Part shown: positions 1 through 6,066 of the stretch, piece by piece | How the letters are laid out: each line of letters starts with the position of its first letter | Position numbering within the stretch: position 1 is the first letter of the stretch | Virus record (IMG/VR): IMGVR_UViG_3300035438_000114 | Coordinates: 1 to 32,266 of that record | Length of the DNA stretch: 32,266 nucleotides | From: a virus | Strand: one strand, 5' to 3' | Notes under the pieces: model-generated | Told to the model about the DNA's origin: nothing | Seen by the model: the letters and a program-made list of their open reading frames with translations, nothing else | Database searches by the model: none | Position numbers and translations under genes: made by a program

Positions 1-229
1 TCTTGTTATAGAACTGAAAATATAAACTTCTTAAAGTAAAATAAACATATCCTTTTCTTACGTTTCCAGTTGAATCTATAATTTTATCAGCATCTGCATA
101 TTTCCATAAAGCTATATAAGATTCTTGGACAATATCCTCTGCATAATCGTATTCACCAAATCCATTTATAATCTTTACCCATTCCTTATGATGTTCTGCT
201 ACTTTTTCGAGCCAGTTGTTGTTACCCAT
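1..229 (-). CDS. Sigma-70-like factor, partial (left-end copy)
   Basis: This is the N-terminal 76 codons of a sigma-like protein, running off the left edge of the window. The ATG is at 227-229 and the product begins MGNNNWLEKVAEHH. It includes the helix AEDIVQESYIALWKYAD, which resembles sigma-70 region 2. It is a diverged second copy of the complete gene at 30916-31455: the first 127 bases of the window are identical to 31230-31356, and the rest differs by substitutions and one codon. Its start overlaps the end of the upstream gene (199-420) by 31 bases. The two copies are best explained as one gene seen twice across the ends of a circular genome assembly. Confidence 0.8.
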   Translation of the reverse strand, partial: MGNNNWLEKVAEHHKEWVKIINGFGEYDYAEDIVQESYIALWKYADADKIIDSTGNVRKGYVYFTLRSLYFQFYNK

Positions 230-401
230 ATAAACGTTATTGATATAATTAAAAGCACTATTTGAATTGTGTGTTCTGTTTCTTTTCCTTCTATATCATC
301 GTTATATAAAGCACCAAGAATTAAACCTTTTATTGGTGCTATAATTACTTCTCCATCGTATTTAGCCATTAATTGCATTAAGAAATAAATAGTAAATAGT
401 A
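1..401. repeat. Contig-end repeat, left copy (no HNH insertion)
   Basis: Bases 1-401 match the right end of the window. Positions 1-127 are identical to 31230-31356. Positions 128-229 match the following bases with substitutions and a one-codon length difference. Positions about 219-401 match about 32085-32266. The right copy carries 636 extra bases holding an HNH gene. This is an end overlap of a circular or terminally redundant genome joined from two variants. Confidence 0.85.
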
Positions 402-420
402 CAAATGAAATTAGTATCAT
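199..420 (-). CDS. Small two-helix membrane protein
   Basis: 73 residues with a hydrophobic segment at about 2-19 and a second at about 51-67 (IVLLIISITFIWV), separated by a charged loop. Two membrane spans are likely. It overlaps the upstream gene by four bases (ATGA) and the downstream sigma-like gene by 31 bases, so it is translationally coupled in the same operon. I do not recognise a family. A diverged, 5'-truncated copy lies at 32067-32266, where the last residues (QNEKM instead of TTGSKK) have been changed by the HNH gene insertion. Confidence 0.7.
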   Translation of the reverse strand: MILISFVLFTIYFLMQLMAKYDGEVIIAPIKGLILGALYNDDIEGKETEHTIQIVLLIISITFIWVTTTGSKK

Positions 421-707
421 CTTTTAATTTTTAAAAAAGCATAATGCTTTTGTTGTTTTTCTCTTATTTGAAACTCTAAATTAATATGTGATAGTTGTTC
501 ATCTTGGTTTTTTAATAAATCCATAATGTTTTCTACTTCATTCCAATTGAACTTTGTTTCTATCATACTTAATTCTTTCAAATATAACAACTTTTCTTTT
601 AAGTCTTTGAAATAACTTATTAACACTTTATTATCCGAGTGCAATAATAACATTCTTTCAGCAGATAGCTGCAGTTCTTCTATGTGATTCTTAATTGTTG
701 TTTCCAT
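417..707 (-). CDS. Hypothetical protein, helical
   Basis: 96 residues, rich in Leu, Glu and Lys with heptad-like spacing (about residues 5-50), so probably helical or coiled coil. No signal peptide or membrane segment is visible. The ATG at 705-707 overlaps the stop codon of the ATPase gene by one base (TAATG), and its own stop overlaps the next start by four bases, so it sits in a coupled operon behind the ATPase. The family is not recognised. An accessory replication or recombination role is suggested by position only. Confidence 0.65.
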   Translation of the reverse strand: METTIKNHIEELQLSAERMLLLHSDNKVLISYFKDLKEKLLYLKELSMIETKFNWNEVENIMDLLKNQDEQLSHINLEFQIREKQQKHYAFLKIKR

Positions 708-1555
708 TAAAATACTCCTTTCATTACATCGTAAAAATCTCCTTCAACTTGTGGTAATCCTGATTTGTTTACTTTAAAACTAAAGTTTTCAAATCCTGCG
801 TTTCTGGAACGTTTACAACTTACGGTTACTAAATCTTTGTTTACTGTATTTAATTCTAATTGAATTTGTGTTTCTGCTTTCTTTTCTAATGCTGAACCTA
901 AATGCCCTGTAGGTTTATCAGTTCCGAAATTAGAATGTATTACTGTTATTATATGACAATTCAATTCTTTTGTCCATTTCATTAACTTTTGAACAACTAA
1001 ATTAGATTCTTCTATATTGTTTACATCTGAACATAAATCAGCAATACCATCTATAATTACTAATCCAATATCTTTTTTATCTAATGTATCGTATAAATAG
1101 AATTCTATTAAATCAACTCTATCTTTTGAAGAATATTGTCTTAAAGCCAATGTGTGATATTTATCAGTTATAGTTCCAGTCATTTCAATAGGTCGTTTAA
1201 AAACCATTTGTGCGTGAAAGTTACCCTGTTCAGTATCAAAATGTACTAAATGTTTGTTATCTCTATTACCTTTTAAATCTCCACTTATTCCGTTTAATTC
1301 TCCATTCAAATAAACTGCAGAAAGTAAACTAATAAAAAATGTTTTCTTTGACTTTGGTGGTGCTTGTACAAAACTAAAGTTACCGTATGTTCCTATTGGA
1401 ATAGGATAGTCTATTAATCCATCTTTAGTATCGTATGTTTTATAACCAAATGAAATAGCTGGTGTTGGATAATCTATTTTTTCTAAAGGATTGATAGTAG
1501 CTTCTTCTATCAAAACTTGCATTATAAGTCTGTGTTCGTCTTTGTCTATTGTCAT
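707..1555 (-). CDS. RecA/RepA-like P-loop ATPase (replication or repair)
   Basis: 282 residues. A Walker A-like loop, APPKSKKT, lies at 65-72; it departs from the GxxxxGK[ST] consensus because both glycines are replaced. A Walker B strand, IGLVIIDG, is at about 163-170 and is followed by a RecA-like segment HIITVIHSNFG. This is the layout of AAA_25/RepA-type and KaiC-like phage ATPases that act as helicases or recombination mediators on DNA. It follows the SSB and ERF annealing genes, which fits a replication-recombination module. A terminator-like hairpin lies just upstream, so expression probably depends on read-through. The exact reaction is inferred; the fold assignment is fairly secure. 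Confidence 0.75.
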   Translation of the reverse strand: MTIDKDEHRLIMQVLIEEATINPLEKIDYPTPAISFGYKTYDTKDGLIDYPIPIGTYGNFSFVQAPPKSKKTFFISLLSAVYLNGELNGISGDLKGNRDNKHLVHFDTEQGNFHAQMVFKRPIEMTGTITDKYHTLALRQYSSKDRVDLIEFYLYDTLDKKDIGLVIIDGIADLCSDVNNIEESNLVVQKLMKWTKELNCHIITVIHSNFGTDKPTGHLGSALEKKAETQIQLELNTVNKDLVTVSCKRSRNAGFENFSFKVNKSGLPQVEGDFYDVMKGVF

Positions 1556-1566
1556 TTGTTTTGTTT

Positions 1567-1590
1567 AAAAAAGGGAGCTTTTACACTCCC
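1567..1590 (-). terminator. Rho-independent terminator after ssb
   Basis: On the minus strand, GGGAG (1586-1590) pairs with CTCCC (1573-1577) around an 8-base loop and is followed by six T (1567-1572). It lies eight bases past the SSB stop and just before the ATPase start, so it probably lets SSB be made in excess of the downstream genes. Confidence 0.75.
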
Positions 1591-1598
1591 TGATTAAT

Positions 1599-1895
1599 TT
1601 AAAATGGTAAGCTATCTGATTCTATTAATTCAGCAACTTTTTCAGTCTTTGTAGCATTTGTGATTTTACCATCACTCCAAACTACTTTTCCATTTCCTAA
1701 ATAAGTTTTAGGTTTCTTTGCTTCTCTTTCTTCTTGTGTTTGAGAATCTGTAAATGAAACATTTTGTCCAAACTGATTTGTTTCATCGTTAATAGATATA
1801 GTTCCATTGTAGTAAACTGCTCCATCTTTACCAATTACAAATTTTTCTTTTGGTAATTTGTCAATTCTTAAACTAAAATTAATTAATGCACTCAT
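1599..1895 (-). CDS. ssb: Single-stranded DNA-binding protein
   Basis: 98 residues, shorter than a cellular SSB. The N-terminal half is beta-rich, as expected of an OB-like fold. The C-terminus is a short acidic tail ending in DSLPF, the hallmark SSB tip that binds partner proteins. It would coat single-stranded DNA in replication and in ERF-mediated annealing. It lies directly downstream of the ERF gene and upstream of the RecA-like ATPase, and has its own terminator. The call rests mainly on the C-terminal tip and the context. Confidence 0.75.
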   Translation of the reverse strand: MSALINFSLRIDKLPKEKFVIGKDGAVYYNGTISINDETNQFGQNVSFTDSQTQEEREAKKPKTYLGNGKVVWSDGKITNATKTEKVAELIESDSLPF

Positions 1896-1949
1896 ATTAT
1901 TTGTTTTTATTTATTGCCTACCTTATTTTACTGTTGTCGGCTATTCAGT

Positions 1950-2516
1950 TTATCCTAATAATTCATCTTTGACTTCTTTAGTCATTTTATATTTACTTTC
2001 AATAGTTGCAATATTACCACCATTTTTTAAATATTCAATAGCTTTTTTAAATTCAGGTGTATTTTTATTTAACCATTTTAATTCTTCTTTAGATGAAGTC
2101 TTTTCGTGCTTATTTGATGCATCAGCATCTTGTGTATCATCTATAAGTAATAAGTTACCTAATGCGTATTTCTTACCATAAGAAGAAGCAGAACCAAACT
2201 GTTGTGGAACTTGCATACCTTTTTGATTTAAATCTACTCCAACGATTGCTGTAGCTGATATTTCATTAATTCCATTGTTATCTAAAATCGTAGCTTTAGA
2301 TTCCATCATAGGAACTGTTGTTGTTTCTGAATATAATTGAATTATTGATTCTGTAATAATAAAACTTACTTGGTACTTTTCGTTAAAAGGTTTTAATGCT
2401 TCTAATATATCTTCAGCACTTCTAAAGTTATATTTACCAAAAGAGTTAAATTTTGATTTGTTTGCTTTAAATTCTTTTTGAATTAAAGATAGTTTTTGAT
2501 TTAATGTTTGTTCCAT
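1950..2516 (-). CDS. ERF-family single-strand annealing protein
   Basis: 188 residues with the signature of the ERF superfamily: an N-terminal segment FNSFGKYNFRSAEDILEALKP and the central motif GSASSYGKKYALGNLLLI followed by DDTQDAD. ERF proteins anneal complementary single strands in phage recombination and in circularising permuted genomes. The Lys-rich C-terminal region (about 130-188) is variable. It is one base downstream of a 59-residue gene and upstream of ssb. An ERF annealase fits a terminally redundant genome. Confidence 0.92.
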   Translation of the reverse strand: MEQTLNQKLSLIQKEFKANKSKFNSFGKYNFRSAEDILEALKPFNEKYQVSFIITESIIQLYSETTTVPMMESKATILDNNGINEISATAIVGVDLNQKGMQVPQQFGSASSYGKKYALGNLLLIDDTQDADASNKHEKTSSKEELKWLNKNTPEFKKAIEYLKNGGNIATIESKYKMTKEVKDELLG

Positions 2517-2517
2517 T

Positions 2518-2697
2518 TTAGTTTTCTGTTAAATTATAAATTTCTTTTTTTACCAATGTTTTGTATTCTTTTGGACAATCTTCATCCAGTACTTCAAAAC
2601 AAAAACTTTGTAGTTTTGATATTTTTCCTTCAAGTTCGCAAATATGTTTTTGCATAACTTCCATTCTAAATCTGTTGTAATCTAATAAGTCTTTCAT
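2518..2697 (-). CDS. Hypothetical protein, 59 aa
   Basis: An ATG at 2695-2697 opens a 59-residue frame starting MKDLLDYNRFRMEVMQKH and ending in TAA at 2518-2520, one base before the ERF start. The first 35 residues look helical and three Cys are present. The tight packing with ERF supports it being real. Family not recognised. Confidence 0.6.
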   Translation of the reverse strand: MKDLLDYNRFRMEVMQKHICELEGKISKLQSFCFEVLDEDCPKEYKTLVKKEIYNLTEN

Positions 2698-2700
2698 TGT

Positions 2701-2784
2701 TTAATTTGTTAAGGTTAAATAAATCATTCCAAATGCGAACATAAATAATAATGCTGCTGCGATGTCTTTTAAATTTTGTTTCAT
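2701..2784 (-). CDS. 27-aa membrane peptide
   Basis: A short frame from ATG (2782-2784) to TAA (2701-2703), starting MKQNLKDIAAALLFMFAFGM. It has a charged N-terminus and one hydrophobic segment at about 8-25. It ends three bases before the next gene. Small single-span peptides of this kind are common in phage early operons. Length alone keeps the confidence moderate. Confidence 0.5.
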   Translation of the reverse strand: MKQNLKDIAAALLFMFAFGMIYLTLTN

Positions 2785-2842
2785 TTTGTTTGTTTTAATT
2801 GTTAATGCAGTTTATAGTATGCTGCTCCACTTGTGTTTTTAT

Positions 2843-3016
2843 TTATAAATTTTTTATATTATATTTAAATATATTACAATAATTGATAGCGTTTTTTTTA
2901 TTTTCAAAACCATTAAATATAATATCATTATTATGTAACCAAATATTTTTTCTTTGATAACATTCTACTATTCTAAATTTTCCATTTAAATTTGATAACA
3001 CAAGTACATTTTTCAT
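2843..3016 (-). CDS. Hypothetical protein, 57 aa
   Basis: The frame runs from ATG (3014-3016) to TAA (2843-2845) and begins MKNVLVLSNLNGKFRIVECY. It has beta-like N-terminal strands and an Asn/Lys-rich C-terminus. It is the first gene after the promoter-like element at 3052-3112, with a leader of about 35 bases. No family recognised. A 58-base gap without a clear gene separates it from the 27-aa peptide gene. Confidence 0.55.
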   Translation of the reverse strand: MKNVLVLSNLNGKFRIVECYQRKNIWLHNNDIIFNGFENKKNAINYCNIFKYNIKNL

Positions 3017-3051
3017 AATTTCTATTTTTAAATTGTTATTGTTTGATGAAG

Positions 3052-3112
3052 CAAATGTATAATTTGTTTTTTAATTTTAAACTATTAATATTTTTTTTAA
3101 CAAAACTTTAAC
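3052..3112 (-). promoter_or_regulatory. Promoter-like region with GTTAAA-N5-GTTAAA box
   Basis: On the minus strand the region starts with GTTAAAGTTTTGTTAAAA (3095-3112) and ends with TACATTTG (3052-3059), which fits the Bacteroidetes -7 consensus TAnnTTTG. It lies just after a terminator and about 35 bases before the first ATG of the ERF/SSB operon. The 18-base box is identical to that at 29161-29178, but its distance to the -7 element is 11 bases longer. I see no properly spaced -33 TTG. Confidence 0.5.
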
Positions 3113-3119
3113 ACATAGC

Positions 3120-3148
3120 AAAAAAAAGGGCATCTAAAATAGATACCC
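3120..3148 (-). terminator. Rho-independent terminator after ninG
   Basis: On the minus strand GGGTATCTA (3140-3148) pairs with TAGATGCCC (3128-3136) around a 3-base loop, with one G-U pair, and is followed by eight T (3120-3127). This is a strong hairpin 30 bases past the NinG stop, and it separates the NinG unit from the ERF/SSB unit. Confidence 0.9.
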
Positions 3149-3177
3149 AATTTCAACAATGAACAAAAAACAGAAAC

Positions 3178-3567
3178 TTATATATTGTTTACCTTTTCGG
3201 TATAGTAGTTAATTAACTCTATTAAATCTGATTCTGTAAATTTAACTATCTTTTTAGATTCAATCATTAAATTTTCCGCAAAGTTATTACCATATTGTGA
3301 ACAAAGTTTTTTACCAAATTCAAATTGCATACCTTGATTACAAATATTACAGGAATAACATTGAACTTGTACGTTAAACTCATTCCAACGTGTTGAATAA
3401 TGCCTTCTTGATGCGAAATGCCCCGCCTGTTGTTTTTTATAATCATTTTTAACCCCACAAGTAAAACATTCAGATATATCATTTACAGCATATCTTCTTC
3501 TTATATATTGTGAAAATATAATATCAAGTTTTTTTATTAAAACACTTCTTTTTATTTTTTTCTGCAT
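3178..3567 (-). CDS. ninG: NinG/Rap-like recombination protein
   Basis: 129 residues. The central Cys/His-rich segment contains CFTCG (about 35-39), AGHFASRRH, and QCYSCNICNQG, matching the zinc-binding HNH-like core of lambda NinG (Rap), a structure-specific nuclease that acts on recombination intermediates. The order CxxC, GHF.SRRH, N..VQC..CN is the family pattern. The start overlaps the GIY-YIG gene's end by 16 bases. Its neighbours downstream are the ERF and SSB genes, consistent with a recombination role. Confidence 0.85.
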   Translation of the reverse strand: MQKKIKRSVLIKKLDIIFSQYIRRRYAVNDISECFTCGVKNDYKKQQAGHFASRRHYSTRWNEFNVQVQCYSCNICNQGMQFEFGKKLCSQYGNNFAENLMIESKKIVKFTESDLIELINYYTEKVNNI

Positions 3568-4106
3568 TTGTATTTTTGTTTTTCACCTACTAATTCAAAA
3601 CCTGTATAATTTGGTCTTTCACCATATAAGCATCTTTTAAAATGTCTTAATGAAATATTAGCTATATTACAAGCATCAATTATTGTATTATATACTATAC
3701 CTGTACTTGTATCTAATATATATTTGTTTCTTGTTTCTTTTTTTTTAGTTCCTCTTAAAATTATATTATTATTTTCCTTTCTATTGGAAACTGATAATTT
3801 CATTCTTGTTTCTAAATTTACAATTACATTGCTTCTACCATCACCACCGTCTGTTAAATTACAAAGAATACCTGTATTAATATCTTTTCTTCCGTATAAT
3901 TCAATTAAAAACACTTCTAATTCAAAAGCTTCTTCTTGCGTTAAATTTTTTTGTATTATTTCTACAGAATAATCTGTTTTATTAATTATATTATGCCAAA
4001 AAAAACTTCTATTTCTTTTTACAAAAGCTCTTTTATAATTTACACCAACTCCAACATAAAATATTTTATTGGTATCTAATCTCCTATGTCTGTAAACTAT
4101 AGCCAT
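3552..4106 (-). CDS. GIY-YIG homing endonuclease
   Basis: 184 residues from the ATG at 4104-4106. The N-terminal motif IVYRHRRLDTNKIFYVGVG is a variant of the GIY-YIG core. It is followed by a segment with Arg residues, an acidic LEVFLIELYG helix carrying the expected Glu, and NLTDGGDG. The C-terminal part (about 120-180) resembles NUMOD-type DNA-binding modules. Such freestanding enzymes cut DNA lacking the gene and spread by repair. It is inserted between the lysis genes and ninG, behind an AT-rich gap. A TATATTTG sequence lies four bases upstream of the ATG. Confidence 0.8.
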   Translation of the reverse strand: MAIVYRHRRLDTNKIFYVGVGVNYKRAFVKRNRSFFWHNIINKTDYSVEIIQKNLTQEEAFELEVFLIELYGRKDINTGILCNLTDGGDGRSNVIVNLETRMKLSVSNRKENNNIILRGTKKKETRNKYILDTSTGIVYNTIIDACNIANISLRHFKRCLYGERPNYTGFELVGEKQKYKCRKK

Positions 4107-4148
4107 ACACAAATATAAATATAAGATATTAACATTCTTGTTAAAAAG

Positions 4149-4176
4149 TAAATTTAAAACATTGCAATTTTGTCAA
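4149..4176 (-). promoter_or_regulatory. Candidate Bacteroidetes-type promoter
   Basis: The minus strand has TTG (4174-4176), a 17-base spacer, then TAAATTTA (4149-4156), seven of eight bases of TTG-N17-23-TAnnTTTG counting the -7 element. It lies in the 166-base gene-free, AT-rich stretch between the spanin terminator and the GIY-YIG gene, about 43 bases upstream of that ATG. In such AT-rich DNA a chance match is possible. Confidence 0.4.
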
Positions 4177-4272
4177 AAAAAAACTGTAAATTTGCTAAAT
4201 ACTTTTTTAAAATATGTTTATAAAAACAAAAAAAATATAAAAAAATAAATAAAAAAAGTTTAAATAAATAAC

Positions 4273-4293
4273 AAAAAAGCAAAGTGAGTTGCT
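4273..4293 (-). terminator. Likely terminator at end of the late operon
   Basis: On the minus strand AGCAA (4289-4293) pairs with TTGCT (4278-4282) around a 6-base loop and is followed by five T (4273-4277). The stem is short, but it sits six bases past the spanin stop, where the structural and lysis operon should end. Confidence 0.55.
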
Positions 4294-4298
4294 AATAG

Positions 4299-4781
4299 CT
4301 ATATCAAAAAAAATCTTTTATATTTATATATTAAATAAAGAATAATTAAACCTAATAAAAACCAAAAATAAATAAAGTAATTTGCTTTTTTATCTATAAT
4401 CTTTGACTTCTTATTTTCAACTTGTTTAGTTTGTACTTTAATTGATTCTTTTTGTTGTTTTAAAGCGTTTTCTAATACTTTTTCTTTCTTATTGTATAAA
4501 CTATTAACTTTAGTTTTTTTGTATCTTAAAACAACATTTTTATAAGTTTTACCATCTACAATAATTTCTTTTAAAGAATCTAATGGTTTAATAATAACTT
4601 CATCACTATCTATAAAAGTGTTTATATTAGTTTGTGAATCTGTATCTTTTTTAGTTTCTATTTTAGTATCAACTATTTTTTCAACTAAACTATCTTTTTT
4701 AACTTCTGAAATTTGTGTGTTTACTTTTCTACTTGCACAAGAAAATAAAACTAAACTAACTAAAATAAATATCGCTTTCAT
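4299..4781 (-). CDS. Putative unimolecular spanin (lipoprotein with C-terminal TM)
   Basis: 160 residues. The N-terminus is a lipoprotein signal with lipobox LFSC (Cys15, followed by Ala, so outer-membrane retention is expected). A long polar, Lys/Glu-rich periplasmic region (about 20-130) has a coiled-coil-like second half. A membrane span at about 135-154 (YFWFLLGLIILYLIYKY) and a basic tail end the protein. An outer-membrane anchor at one end and an inner-membrane anchor at the other is the design of a u-spanin, as in phage T1. The gene follows and overlaps the lysozyme by 26 bases, the classical spanin position. Function is inferred from architecture and place. Confidence 0.75.
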   Translation of the reverse strand: MKAIFILVSLVLFSCASRKVNTQISEVKKDSLVEKIVDTKIETKKDTDSQTNINTFIDSDEVIIKPLDSLKEIIVDGKTYKNVVLRYKKTKVNSLYNKKEKVLENALKQQKESIKVQTKQVENKKSKIIDKKANYFIYFWFLLGLIILYLIYKYKRFFLI

Positions 4782-5202
4782 ATTGTCTTCTTTTTGTTAA
4801 ACCATTTAATACTTTTCCGTTTGCTTTATTCCACTTTAAAAACTCATTTTTAATAGTTAAATCTGAAGCATTAAAATTAACTTTATTTAATAGTGTGCTA
4901 TTCTTAAAATTACTCATTCCAACATTATAAGCAAATGAAACACAAGCGTTAAATTGATTTTGATTTAAAGGATAGGTTATAAGTTTAGAAACCTTCTTTG
5001 CAAAGTCATCAGCTATTACTTTAAACATTTCAAAAGCTATATATTTTGATATTGGTTTATCGTTCATAGTTACTTTTGAACCATCAATATAAAAAGTATT
5101 TCCGTATCCAATTGTAGGAATATTAGCAGGACACAAATAAGGTTTTAAACTTAATCCTTCAAATTCACATATAAGCAAATAACCGCTATTATTCAGACGC
5201 AT
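4756..5202 (-). CDS. Endolysin, GH24 lysozyme
   Basis: 148 residues, the usual size. The catalytic signature is FEG (Glu15), then Cys24 eight residues on, then Thr30 after five more, in the CPANIPTIGYG segment: the E-8aa-C/D-5aa-T layout of phage lysozymes, here with Cys in place of Asp as in P22-type enzymes. Later motifs LNQNQFNACVSFAYNVG and GLTKRRQYE are also typical. It hydrolyses peptidoglycan. There is no signal peptide, so release should depend on a holin, for which the small membrane proteins just upstream are candidates. Confidence 0.93.
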   Translation of the reverse strand: MRLNNSGYLLICEFEGLSLKPYLCPANIPTIGYGNTFYIDGSKVTMNDKPISKYIAFEMFKVIADDFAKKVSKLITYPLNQNQFNACVSFAYNVGMSNFKNSTLLNKVNFNASDLTIKNEFLKWNKANGKVLNGLTKRRQYESDIYFS

Positions 5203-5362
5203 CTTTATTGTTTTTTTCTAATAAATACCATCTTCGAGCTGTGTAACCTGTTGCAATAATAAAAGCCAATACCTTCATTGTAGCATCTACATTTGAAAAA
5301 GTAAACACAAAGTACCCACCTGTCAATAATGAACTCTTTAAATCTAAAATCTTGTTAATCAT
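5189..5362 (-). CDS. Small membrane protein, holin candidate
   Basis: 57 residues from ATG (5360-5362) to TAA (5189-5191). It overlaps the upstream gene by four bases and the lysozyme by 14. A hydrophobic stretch at about 11-24 and a stronger one at about 29-40 (MKVLAFIIATGY) precede a charged C-terminus (RRWYLLEKNNKDASE). Size, topology and position immediately before the lysozyme make it a holin candidate, with the 60-aa gene before it as the alternative. Confidence 0.6.
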   Translation of the reverse strand: MINKILDLKSSLLTGGYFVFTFSNVDATMKVLAFIIATGYTARRWYLLEKNNKDASE

Positions 5363-5541
5363 CTTTTTAATCTTTCAACTATGTTAGTAACTCCTTCTAT
5401 TCCTATGTATGCTGTTGCAATAATAACCCAATCAGCACTGGTTAATGTTTGACTAAATAAACCACCACAAGCTATTAAAAAAACTAATAACTTGCGTGAA
5501 ATCCATTTACTTAATATTAAATCAAATTGCTCTTTACTCAT
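5359..5541 (-). CDS. Small membrane protein, holin candidate
   Basis: 60 residues. An amphipathic N-terminus (MSKEQFDLILSKWISRK) leads into hydrophobic segments at about 18-30 (LLVFLIACGGLF) and about 36-48 (ADWVIIATAYIGI), then a short basic tail. Four-base overlaps with both neighbours show translational coupling within the lysis cassette. It may be the holin or a partner of the 57-aa protein. No specific family is identified. Confidence 0.6.
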   Translation of the reverse strand: MSKEQFDLILSKWISRKLLVFLIACGGLFSQTLTSADWVIIATAYIGIEGVTNIVERLKR

Positions 5542-5753
5542 CCTAAATAATGTAATATGATTGATGGAATCATTGTTACTAATAAATCTTTGTAATCAAA
5601 ACCTTTATATACTATTTCATCTCTTATTTCTTTGCTTAAAGCGATTAAAAACACAATTCCAATACTACACAAGTCATTTAAAAAATAGTTGCTTAAAACG
5701 TATATAAAGAAACCATATATAAAATGATTTGCCTTGTCAATTGGAATTATCAT
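5538..5753 (-). CDS. Small membrane protein with KANHFIYGF and KEIRDE motifs
   Basis: 71 residues. The pattern is KANHFIYGFFIYVLSN at the start, a second hydrophobic segment (about 30-41), then KEIRDEIVYKGFDYKDLL and a last hydrophobic stretch. A His near a membrane helix followed by KE.RDE...GFD..D is a recurring pattern in phage and YfiM-like membrane proteins. The cellular role is unknown. It overlaps the preceding gene's stop by one base and starts the run of membrane proteins before the lysozyme. Confidence 0.6.
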   Translation of the reverse strand: MIIPIDKANHFIYGFFIYVLSNYFLNDLCSIGIVFLIALSKEIRDEIVYKGFDYKDLLVTMIPSIILHYLG

Positions 5754-6055
5754 TACGAAACAGAATATCCTAATTGTTCAAAAGCTAATTTAGAATACAA
5801 CTCCGCACTTGTTAAATCTTGCATTTGTCCTTTTTCTAATTCAACAGAAAATGCACCTTGTTGAACATCTGTAAAGATAGCTCCTGCCCCATCTTTGTAT
5901 GCTTCGTGACTTGCATAAGTAGCCGCTGCTATTTCTAACGTCACACCGTTTGCACGTCCAGCATATTCTAAACGAACGTATACGCTTGGTAACTCTATTT
6001 CAGTACCTTTAATCAAAATTTTTTTGCTAATTGTAGCACTTACTAATAATCCCAT
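5753..6055 (-). CDS. Putative tail-associated structural protein
   Basis: 100 residues, mostly beta-like, with the phrase IELPSVYVRLEYAGRANG and an alternating C-terminus ending QLGYSVS. No signal peptide or membrane segment. It follows the tail fibre gene by 11 bases and precedes the lysis cassette, so a virion or fibre-accessory role is likely but only inferred from position. Confidence 0.55.
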   Translation of the reverse strand: MGLLVSATISKKILIKGTEIELPSVYVRLEYAGRANGVTLEIAAATYASHEAYKDGAGAIFTDVQQGAFSVELEKGQMQDLTSAELYSKLAFEQLGYSVS

Positions 6056-6066
6056 AATTTATTTAT

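Noticed and set aside
3267-3482. Alternative minus-strand frame within ninG
   Set aside because: It lies wholly inside ninG, whose Cys/His pattern is conserved; the alternative product has no motif.
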